Source: JANXSF01 sp031394025 (GTDB lineage Bacteria > Acidobacteriota > Terriglobia > Bryobacterales > Bryobacteraceae). Taken from it: a stretch of DNA of 20,413 nt. Every line of letters starts with the position of its first letter. The stretch's first letter is position 1. Positions 1-6,564 of this stretch are shown piece by piece. Location of the stretch: NCBI GenBank assembly GCA_031394025.1, contig JANMWO010000436.1, forward strand, positions 1 through 20,413, in the 5' to 3' direction. Both the position numbers and the translations under genes were made by a program. The notes below the pieces were generated by a model, which did no database searches, was not told where the DNA came from, and saw only the letters and a list, made by a program, of their open reading frames with translations.

Positions 1-1134
1 GAAGAAAACATCATTTATCTGGACGGGAATTCTCTCGGTCGATTGACAAAGAAAGGTCAGCAAAAACTACTTCGTTCCATTGATGAAGAATGGGGAACCG
101 GTCTGATTCGCGGTTGGGGACATGATTGGCTTTTGCTTGGACGCCGGTTAGGAGATAAGATTGCCCAGATCATTGGGGCGAAGGCCAATGAAGTCCTGGT
201 ATCTGATTCCACTTCAATAAACTTGTTCAAGTTGATTACTGCGGCAATGAAAGTTCACAACCGGAAAGTGATTCTTACACTGGCCGACAATTTCCCATCC
301 GATCTTTATATTTTGGAAAATGCTGGCGAGTTGCGGATCATGAAAACAGTGGAGCAACTGCTGGAAAACTTAAACGAAGATACCGGCGTTGTTTCTCTCA
401 CCCACACTTGTTATAAGACTGGCCAGGTTTTTGATATGCGCTTGATCACTGAGGCTGCTCACAAAGTGGGGGCTCTTGTGATTTGGGATTTGAGCCATTC
501 CGCTGGAGTGATGCCGCTGCAACTTGACAAACATTTTGTAGATATGGCGGTTGGATGTACTTATAAATATTTGAACGGTGGTCCTGGTTCTCCAGCGTTT
601 ATTTTCGTGCGTGAAGAATTGCTTCCACACTTGGAAAACCCCATTCGAGGATGGTTTGGGCACGCTGATCCATTCAGTTTCAATCCGGAATATAAACCTG
701 CTGAAACCATCGAAAAATTTCTGACAGGCACTCCGCCAGTTTTGTCTATGGCAGCACTTGAACCTGCATTAGACATGATTTTGGAAGCGGGTCTGGATCG
801 GTTACGAAAGAAATCCTTTCTGCTTACTGAGTACGTAATTGCCTTGGTTCAAGAACGTCTGGTGAAATACGGCGTGGAAATTGCTTCGCCAGCAGAAGGC
901 GGCAAGCGCGGTTCCCATGTAGCACTGACGCATCCCGAAGCCTGGAAGTTGACGCAGGCTTTGATAAAGCATGGTGTGATTCCTGATTTCCGTGAGCCGA
1001 ATATTTTGCGCATTGGGTTGGCCCCTATCTATACTTCCTTTGTGGAAGTGTTCGATGCCATCACCATGCTGGAAACTATCCTTGCGGAAAATCTGCACGC
1101 CAAATTTCTAGCCACCCGACAAAGTGTTAGCTAA
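1..1134 (+). CDS. kynU: Kynureninase, 5'-truncated by window edge
   Basis: A PLP-dependent hydrolase that cleaves L-kynurenine to anthranilate and L-alanine (3-hydroxykynurenine to 3-hydroxyanthranilate) in cytoplasmic tryptophan catabolism. The frame is open from base 1. The first visible residues, EENIIYLDGNSLGR, contain the family's N-terminal YLDGNSLG motif, so the TTG at 43 is not the start and the true start lies upstream. Of the 377 visible residues, family motifs in order are SDSTSINLFKL, NFPSDLY, DLSHSAG, YKYLNGGPG (the Lys codon at 565-567 is the expected Schiff-base lysine), RGWFGHADPF and GTPPVLSMAALE. Kynureninases are usually about 400-430 residues, so only a few dozen are missing. 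The stop at 1132-1134 is 18 bp from the end of the convergent propeller gene. No other kynurenine-pathway gene is in the window, so any operon must extend upstream. Identification is firm. Confidence 0.96.
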   Translation, partial: EENIIYLDGNSLGRLTKKGQQKLLRSIDEEWGTGLIRGWGHDWLLLGRRLGDKIAQIIGAKANEVLVSDSTSINLFKLITAAMKVHNRKVILTLADNFPSDLYILENAGELRIMKTVEQLLENLNEDTGVVSLTHTCYKTGQVFDMRLITEAAHKVGALVIWDLSHSAGVMPLQLDKHFVDMAVGCTYKYLNGGPGSPAFIFVREELLPHLENPIRGWFGHADPFSFNPEYKPAETIEKFLTGTPPVLSMAALEPALDMILEAGLDRLRKKSFLLTEYVIALVQERLVKYGVEIASPAEGGKRGSHVALTHPEAWKLTQALIKHGVIPDFREPNILRIGLAPIYTSFVEVFDAITMLETILAENLHAKFLATRQSVS

Positions 1135-1152
1135 TTGAAGTAGCGAACAGAG

Positions 1153-2559
1153 TTACTGTCGCATACCAAAACAATACAGCGTAGATTTTGTGCGCACGAA
1201 GATGCGGCCATTGGAAATTGCGGGTGTGGAGTAAGTCTCCTCACCCATATCATTCACAGTCAGCACATCCCATTCCCCGGCTGCTTTGAGCACAGTAAGT
1301 TTGCCCGCTTCACTTAGTAAGTACACTTTGCCGTCAGCGGCCACGGGTGATGCCATATATTCGCCTAAACTATCCGCAGCACGACCCTGCTTGAGGATGG
1401 CCCCCGTTTCAGGGTTGAGTGAAGTTACAATGCCGCCATCCTTCACCATGAAGTAGACGCCGTTGTAAAGCACTGGCGCAGGCACATAGGGAAGGTTCCG
1501 CTTCATCCGCCATGTGGCCGCAGTGGCCGGGAGTTGCCCGGTTGCCGAACCAGGTTTGATGGACATTGTGCCGTATTCGCCACCCCCGAAATCTAGCGCC
1601 ACCTTCCATTCCTTGGCTTCAATGAAACCATTCTTATCGGCATCTATCCAGCCAAAATGTTCACCCCAATCCTTATCGGCCATGAATTCAGTTTTTGAAA
1701 GACGACCGTCTTTGTCGGTGTCATACTGCGCCAGGGTGGATTCAAACGATGGGAGCCAGGGCTTATCATGACCGGAGAAAGACACGATCAATGAATCACC
1801 ATTCCAAATTGGAGTACCCATGGCCCCTTCCGATCCAATTGGGAACCACCAGCGTCGCTCACCGGTTGCCAGATAGTACGAATCCACGCGCGTTGTGCCT
1901 GTAACCAGGATTTGTCCATCGTGAATAATGGGTACGCTCCAACCCATAGTCATCCCTGGGCGGTCAGTCTTCCATTTTTGGCGGCCCGTGTTTTTATTTA
2001 CTGCCAGCAGATAGGAGTCCGTTGATTGATCGCACAACAAGATCACCATATCGCTATCGACAATGGGAGACGCAGCCATCCCATAAAAACTCTCAAACGG
2101 CCCCAGGGCGTGTCGCCAACGCTCTTTCCCTTCGTGCGAGTAGGCGATTAGACCAATGTCGGCAAAAAAGACATAAACGTTGGACGCATCTACTGTTGCG
2201 CTGGAACTGGCCGCATCATTGGCGCGGAATACTTTTTGCTTATGCACGCTTTTCACATCGCGACGCCATAACAGCTTGCCGTTGTTTGTGTCGTAACAAA
2301 GGGTAATCAGTTGATCGCCTTCGCTGGCTGTCAGAAACATGCGGTTCCCAAAAATGATGGGAGAGGAGCGTCCAAAAGGAACAGCAGTTTTCCAGACCAT
2401 ATTTTTATTGGGTCCGAATTCAACGGGCAGACCCTTTGAGGTGGCGTCCACACCGCTACCATTGGGACCACGAAAGCGCGGCCAATCAGCCGCTGTTGAA
2501 AATCCTGCACAGAGAAGGGCTGCAAAGAGAGGGAACGCTACAACGCAAAATCGCATCAT
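1153..2559 (-). CDS. Exported PQQ-like beta-propeller protein with inserted EF-hand pair
   Basis: A 468-residue exported protein. A signal peptide (residues 1-23, hydrophobic core then STA-A) is followed by DWPRFRGPNGSG, the usual opening of secreted PQQ-like (BamB/quinoprotein-like) propellers in Acidobacteria and Planctomycetes. Propeller blades with repeats such as GKLLWRR, GKERWRH, GRQKWK and GERRWW fill residues 50-260 and 355-468. Between them lie two canonical EF-hand loops, DTDKDGRLSKTE (D280, D282, D284, E291) and DADKNGFIEAKE (D306, D308, N310, E317), which should bind calcium. No catalytic signature of a PQQ alcohol dehydrogenase is evident, so the fold is clear but cofactor and function are not. 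Two ATGs are adjacent (MM); no Shine-Dalgarno sequence precedes them, and a TACAAT hexamer ends 6 nt upstream, which may mean a leaderless transcript. It converges with kynureninase. Confidence 0.9.
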   Translation of the reverse strand: MMRFCVVAFPLFAALLCAGFSTAADWPRFRGPNGSGVDATSKGLPVEFGPNKNMVWKTAVPFGRSSPIIFGNRMFLTASEGDQLITLCYDTNNGKLLWRRDVKSVHKQKVFRANDAASSSATVDASNVYVFFADIGLIAYSHEGKERWRHALGPFESFYGMAASPIVDSDMVILLCDQSTDSYLLAVNKNTGRQKWKTDRPGMTMGWSVPIIHDGQILVTGTTRVDSYYLATGERRWWFPIGSEGAMGTPIWNGDSLIVSFSGHDKPWLPSFESTLAQYDTDKDGRLSKTEFMADKDWGEHFGWIDADKNGFIEAKEWKVALDFGGGEYGTMSIKPGSATGQLPATAATWRMKRNLPYVPAPVLYNGVYFMVKDGGIVTSLNPETGAILKQGRAADSLGEYMASPVAADGKVYLLSEAGKLTVLKAAGEWDVLTVNDMGEETYSTPAISNGRIFVRTKSTLYCFGMRQ

Positions 2560-2565
2560 TTATTG

Positions 2566-2571
2566 ATTGTA
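2566..2571 (-). promoter_or_regulatory. Possible -10 box of the PQQ-propeller gene
   Basis: TACAAT on the minus strand lies 6 nt before the ATG of the propeller gene. A transcript starting at the usual distance from this hexamer would begin at or next to the ATG, consistent with the lack of a ribosome-binding site. No convincing -35 box is seen, so this is tentative. Confidence 0.3.
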
Positions 2572-2662
2572 CTTGTGTCTGATGAACGGTGTTTGGCTTG
2601 CGTCGAAATGCAGGCGGATCGCGAAAAGTCTAGCGTATTGGAATGCTAATCGGGTACCAGCT

Positions 2663-2690
2663 ACCGCTCCCTTGCGGTCACGGCTCGGTA
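2663..2690. repeat. Intergenic short palindromic repeat, copy 1
   Basis: A GC-rich stretch beginning ACCGCTCCCTTGCGGTCA and ending CGGCTCGGTA. It contains CCGC/GCGG half-sites, and flanking TACCG/CGGTA ends make it partly self-complementary. The first 21 bases match the segment at 9692-9712 at 19 positions. From memory, very similar sequences recur between genes in Solibacter-like acidobacterial genomes; this was not checked here. It lies in the 164-bp gap between the enolase-superfamily gene and the propeller gene, in which no other feature is apparent. Confidence 0.65.
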
Positions 2691-2723
2691 TCGGGTCATC
2701 GTTATTTGCAGCCAAGTGTAACC

Positions 2724-4139
2724 CTAAGCTACTGCGCCAAGCCCTGGACCAGTAAGTGCAGTTGTATCTAAACTGCCTTTGCGGATTTCAAAAATCCCTG
2801 GGAACTTGCCTTTCCACGCTTCATTCGCTGATGGTAAATATTGACGGGAGTTGGATTCAATGCCTGTAACACCGGGAACATGGGAGGCGATTCCTGCCGA
2901 ATGGATCAACGAAGCTCCAGGACAACTGAGGTCTTGCACGCATAGGAACATCTTATATTTTTGACCTGCAGCGGCCATCAGAATCGCCTGACTTTGTCCC
3001 TTGCATGCTTTCAATGCAATGCCCGTATAACCCAGCTCACGGGCCATCAGCAATGATTCTAAATCTGTCAATGATTCATCAATTACAACTGGTCGCAGCT
3101 TGGCTGCCTGATGCATAACATTGGCGCGATCTGCTTTTAAGTCGCGTGCCGTGGGTTGTTCAATATATTCGATGCGGGCGAACCCCTTGGGAGTTTGTTC
3201 TTTCAACTTACGCAGGAATTCCAGTAAGTAATCCACATTTGGACATCGTTCATTGAAATCCACGCAATAGCGCCACTCCACGTTGGGACTGGTTTCCTGA
3301 GCGATGCGGTCTATGGCTACAACACGGTCCACATCCCACTTCAGTTCATCGCCTTGTAACTTGATTTTGATGTGGTGCAATCCGTTGTAACGGATCCAAT
3401 CCGGTAGAGTCTCTGGCAAACCATCATTGAGTCGCGTTGTAAGTTGATCTGCGGTGAGCGAATCAGAGCCACCCACGGAATGGTATAAGTTCACTGATGG
3501 TCTGGGCTTTTGGAGTAAGTAGCGGTTGAGATACTCGCCACGAAAAGGCGCACCCAGATAGTGCGAAAGATCCTTCTCCATAAAGTCAGGTCCATAAGTG
3601 GTATAGCAATTCCGTTGGTGAAGTTTTCCGAAGGCGTCATGCACTGCGGCGTCGAAAGCACTGGCGGTGACTAGCATGCACAACTTAGGAATGGGAACGG
3701 TCAGCTTCAGGCTGGTGCTCACTTCAGCCGCTGCTTTCAAATAGACCGGTTCCAAAGAAGTGTTGATATCCACCGGATGGCTGAACTCTTTGTAACTGGC
3801 GGTGATTGGACCCAAACGTCGGGCAAGTTCCTTCATAGCGGCCAAGGTCCCGTCGTACGGAAGCGTTCGTGATGGGAACGCCCAGACGTTGCCTAGTGGC
3901 ATGGAACCGAATCCTTTTGCGGTCTTGCCTGCGCGCGTACGGACGATACATTCCACGTTCAATAGGGTGGCCCGATCTACGGCAACGCCGCCAAATTTGT
4001 ACGGACTACGGTAGCGGATATCCTCGAACGACAAGCTAACGCTTTCAATGCGGATGCCCGTTTGTTTTGGAATGGCGATGGCGGGAAGGGCAACGGCGTG
4101 AAGGAATCCACGACGAGTGAGTGAAGGTATCGGCAGCAT
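2724..4139 (-). CDS. Tat-signal enolase-superfamily (mandelate racemase/muconate lactonizing-like) protein
   Basis: A 471-residue protein beginning with a Tat-like signal, TRRGFLHAVALPAIAIP (residues 8-24), so probably exported folded to the periplasm. The rest reads as an enolase-superfamily enzyme: an N-terminal capping domain (about 29-170), then a barrel with KIK (K258, K260) at the usual beta-2 base position, VDFNE (D294), IEYIEQP (E327) and VIDES (D354) as the three metal ligands, and ALKACKG (K377) at the beta-6 position. The complete set of metal ligands with lysines on both faces suggests an active Mg2+-dependent enzyme that abstracts a proton alpha to a carboxylate, as in muconate cycloisomerases or dipeptide epimerases. 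The substrate cannot be told. The ATG at 4137-4139 has only a weak upstream AAAGAAA. It lies downstream of the 62-residue gene on the same strand, 96 bp away, and may be transcribed with the regulator. Export of this family is unusual. Confidence 0.85.
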   Translation of the reverse strand: MLPIPSLTRRGFLHAVALPAIAIPKQTGIRIESVSLSFEDIRYRSPYKFGGVAVDRATLLNVECIVRTRAGKTAKGFGSMPLGNVWAFPSRTLPYDGTLAAMKELARRLGPITASYKEFSHPVDINTSLEPVYLKAAAEVSTSLKLTVPIPKLCMLVTASAFDAAVHDAFGKLHQRNCYTTYGPDFMEKDLSHYLGAPFRGEYLNRYLLQKPRPSVNLYHSVGGSDSLTADQLTTRLNDGLPETLPDWIRYNGLHHIKIKLQGDELKWDVDRVVAIDRIAQETSPNVEWRYCVDFNERCPNVDYLLEFLRKLKEQTPKGFARIEYIEQPTARDLKADRANVMHQAAKLRPVVIDESLTDLESLLMARELGYTGIALKACKGQSQAILMAAAGQKYKMFLCVQDLSCPGASLIHSAGIASHVPGVTGIESNSRQYLPSANEAWKGKFPGIFEIRKGSLDTTALTGPGLGAVA

Positions 4140-4235
4140 GTTTCTTTAGGATACAGGGTGCAATGCCGTGCTACCAGAACATCTTCACCGGGTAGGAAGA
4201 CAGATTTCTATCCTAAGTCACAACAGTCCCGACTT

Positions 4236-4424
4236 TCATGGATTAGTGGAATCTTTGCCAACTGATGAACGTGGAAGAGGCAGCGGAAGGTTCAAGGAAT
4301 CTCCCAGGAAAGCATCTAGTTCTGCATCCGTCATGGGTGAATCCCAATCTTTGGCATACTGAATTTGTCCCGAGGTTGAACCGAGTGTGCGATTTGCGGA
4401 TGCTTTTATGCTGACCAATTTCAT
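4236..4424 (-). CDS. Small 62-residue protein coupled to the TPR regulator; antitoxin-like C-terminal motif
   Basis: The ATG (4424-4422) overlaps the TAA stop of the upstream regulator by one base (TAATG), and a strong Shine-Dalgarno sequence, GGAGAGGG (4441-4434), sits 9 nt before it inside the last codons of the regulator. This supports a real, translationally coupled gene. The protein is small and acidic in the middle, with no signal peptide or membrane segment. Its centre, LGSTSGQIQYAKDWDSPM followed by TDAELDAFLG, resembles the 'GSAkGli...dDFDaPl' pattern of small VapB/DUF2281-like antitoxins and the protein encoded at 14887-15075 (WDSPMTDAELDAFL against WEAPLSEAEVDELL). No PIN or other toxin gene follows; the next gene is the enolase-superfamily gene. 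Function is unknown; the antitoxin resemblance is weak inference. The C-terminal tail (LPLPLPRSS) is low complexity. Confidence 0.65.
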   Translation of the reverse strand: MKLVSIKASANRTLGSTSGQIQYAKDWDSPMTDAELDAFLGDSLNLPLPLPRSSVGKDSTNP

Positions 4425-6319
4425 TATGGGTTTCCCTCTCCTAAGAATAGTAGCTTTTTGAAAGCGTCGTGTCTTTGCTGTGCTAATGTCATCAGCCGTG
4501 TGTACTCCGGCTCACCGCGCAATGTCTCCAGCAGAGGGTCAGTGACAAAGTATGGGTATGAGAAAAATCCATTCTCGATGCTCCGTCGCAACACGCGCAA
4601 TGCCGACTTCTTATCGCCTGCAACCGCGTAGGCTTGGGCGATTTTGTAACTTGCCTCTGCATCACGAACACCGCGATCTTCAATTTTACTTTCCATGTCA
4701 TGCAGCATTTCAAGCGCCTTGCCATTGCGTTTGGCCATTACTTCGCTCAGCGCTTTCCCCACCCTGGCTTGCAGTAACGTTGGTCGCAGTTCAAATGCTA
4801 CATTGAATTCCTTTGCCGCACGATCCCAATGTTTCTTGTGATACTCACCAAAACCCCTGTAAAAGACAATCAACGCGGCATCTGTATTGCGGGGAAGGCT
4901 GTTCAGGAACGTGTCGTAGTCGCCTAAATATAAGTGGGAATTCAAGGCAGAACTGTTGAGCTTCACGCCAGGATCTAACTGACGCGCCATTTCACATTCC
5001 GCCGCTGATTCCTTCAGCATTCCCGCGAAACGATAGGCGTACCCAAGTTCCCAATGCACCTCCGCATGATTCGGATTGATTTGCAAGGCCTGCCTCAACA
5101 GCGGTACAGCGCGTTCCACTTTGCCCATGTCGGTAAGCAGATTCGCCATGTAAATTTGAGCTTCCATTTCAGTGGGCTGCAAGGATAGGGCCTTTTCAAA
5201 GGCTACTTGCGCGTTTTGGTAACCATCGCGACCGCCGAATTCAAACGATGCATTGGCTGAATGTGCCCTACCCAGACCAGCCCAAGCTGGCGCGTAGCCA
5301 GGTTCAAGTTCAGTTGATTTGCGCAGCATCTGCACGGCCAAGGGAAAGTCATTATTAGCGTAAAGGTCCACACCGCGCAGGTAGTATTCATAGGCACGCG
5401 GATCAATGGGTCGGTCTGGTTTAAGCTGTTCTGCTTCCAATGGAGAGAGACTCAATTCCAGGCCTTTGATAATTTGAAGAGCCACGCTATCCTGCAACGT
5501 CAACAGCTTTTCATACTTCAGGTCAAAGGCACCGCGCCAAAGAATGTTCTGGGTCTTCACGTCAATCAGTTGGGAAGTGATCCTTAGGTCATCCCCATCG
5601 CGAATAAAGTTCCCGGTTAGAAGTGTGTCCACATGCAACTCGGCGGCCACTTTGGGAATGTCGATCACTTGATGTTTGTAAACGCTGATGGCTGAAGAAG
5701 GGCGAACAATTAGCGAATGTACATATCCTAATTTGGTGATTACTGCATCGGCCAGGGAAAAGCCGAGGAAGTCGTTTTTGGGATCTTCGCGCAGACTTTG
5801 AAAGGGAAGAATTGCCAGAGTGCGCGGTTTTTCTGGAGGACGAGCTTTTGAATTCTGCTTGTTGTAAATTGACGCACCCAGCACAAAGATTGCAGCAACC
5901 AGGACGACCAATGCCGGTTTCAGAATTCGGGAAGTGGGAGCTGGGAGGGGCTCCACTGTGACGCTGAGGACTTCCTCTGGTGTTACAGGTGTTACATGTG
6001 TCACAGGCGCTGCGAAGCGATATCCGCGCCCCGCTACGGTAACAATGTAGCGATCGTCACCGGCACTTTCACCAAGCGCTCTACGGATCATGGAAATCTG
6101 TTGGGTCAGGTTTGATTCGTCTACAAAACTGTCAGGCCACACGGCCTGCATCAATTCCACTTTGGAAAGGAGGCGGCCGTGGTTTTCAAGAAGGAAAAGT
6201 AATGTGTCGTAAGTCTTGGGAGTGAGCGGAACGGGGGTGGAATTGCGCAGTAATAAGTGCTGAACAGTGTCTAGGACAAAAAGATCGAATTCATATAAGC
6301 ACCCGTTTTTGTTAGACAT
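4424..6319 (-). CDS. CadC/ToxR-like winged-helix transmembrane regulator with TolB-like domain and TPRs
   Basis: A 631-residue membrane-anchored transcription regulator. Residues 8-105 form an OmpR/PhoB-type winged helix (LTPKTYDTLLFLLENHGRLL, then LMQAVWPDSFVDESNLTQQI, ending VAGRGYRFAAPV). A single membrane span covers about 133-151, placing the DNA-binding domain in the cytoplasm and the rest in the periplasm. Residues about 165-295 match the TolB/FlgO-like domain that often follows (RTLAILPFQSL, LADAVITKL, GNFIRDGDDLRITSQLIDV). Tetratricopeptide repeats fill about 305-600. No kinase or receiver domain is present, so it probably acts as a one-component sensor. AGGA lies about 10 nt before the ATG. 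Divergent from it, 245 bp away, is the YVTN-cytochrome gene, a plausible but unproven target. The stop codon overlaps the start of the 62-residue gene. Such regulators are abundant in Acidobacteria. Confidence 0.92.
   Translation of the reverse strand: MSNKNGCLYEFDLFVLDTVQHLLLRNSTPVPLTPKTYDTLLFLLENHGRLLSKVELMQAVWPDSFVDESNLTQQISMIRRALGESAGDDRYIVTVAGRGYRFAAPVTHVTPVTPEEVLSVTVEPLPAPTSRILKPALVVLVAAIFVLGASIYNKQNSKARPPEKPRTLAILPFQSLREDPKNDFLGFSLADAVITKLGYVHSLIVRPSSAISVYKHQVIDIPKVAAELHVDTLLTGNFIRDGDDLRITSQLIDVKTQNILWRGAFDLKYEKLLTLQDSVALQIIKGLELSLSPLEAEQLKPDRPIDPRAYEYYLRGVDLYANNDFPLAVQMLRKSTELEPGYAPAWAGLGRAHSANASFEFGGRDGYQNAQVAFEKALSLQPTEMEAQIYMANLLTDMGKVERAVPLLRQALQINPNHAEVHWELGYAYRFAGMLKESAAECEMARQLDPGVKLNSSALNSHLYLGDYDTFLNSLPRNTDAALIVFYRGFGEYHKKHWDRAAKEFNVAFELRPTLLQARVGKALSEVMAKRNGKALEMLHDMESKIEDRGVRDAEASYKIAQAYAVAGDKKSALRVLRRSIENGFFSYPYFVTDPLLETLRGEPEYTRLMTLAQQRHDAFKKLLFLGEGNP
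4434..4441 (-). promoter_or_regulatory. Ribosome-binding site of the coupled 62-residue gene
   Basis: GGAGAGGG on the minus strand lies 9 nt before the ATG of the 62-residue gene and within the codons for Gly-Glu-Gly near the regulator's C-terminus. It decides the start and supports termination-reinitiation coupling with the regulator. Confidence 0.7.
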
Positions 6320-6564
6320 GGGCGTTTCCTAGAATTTTTATATACCTTTTATATCTTCTTCAAGACTTTGTACAGAATTGAGTCCATAGTAACACGAGAT
6401 CAATGCTTGATACGCCCCCCAAGAACCGACTCCAGGCAAGGCTTTTGGAGTACCGCGACGTGATCCCACGACGCGGATCCACGACAGAGTTCGCGTGACT
6501 GGTTCGACAACTACAAAGGCGCTTGCTTTGAAACGACAACAGGGAGAAGTAAAGGAGAAGCTGA
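6320..6564. promoter_or_regulatory. Divergent intergenic region between TPR regulator and YVTN-cytochrome gene
   Basis: A 245-bp gap that must hold the promoters of both divergent genes. The side near the regulator is AT-rich (TATATA-like stretches at about 6337-6356) and carries the regulator's AGGA ribosome-binding site. The side near the propeller gene carries AAAGGAG at 6551-6557, 7 nt before the ATG at 6565, a near-ideal ribosome-binding site. No operator could be defined by eye. Confidence 0.55.

Noticed and set aside
43..45. TTG at 43 as kynureninase start
   Set aside because: The frame upstream encodes YLDGNSLG, a conserved kynureninase motif, so the gene begins before the window.
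4146..4216. TTAGGATA/TATCCTAA inverted repeat upstream of the enolase-superfamily gene
   Set aside because: Only 8 bp with arms 55 nt apart; could easily arise by chance.
4140..4235. Toxin gene downstream of the 4236-4424 antitoxin-like protein
   Set aside because: Only 96 bp before the enolase-superfamily start; no frame with PIN, RelE or MazF features.
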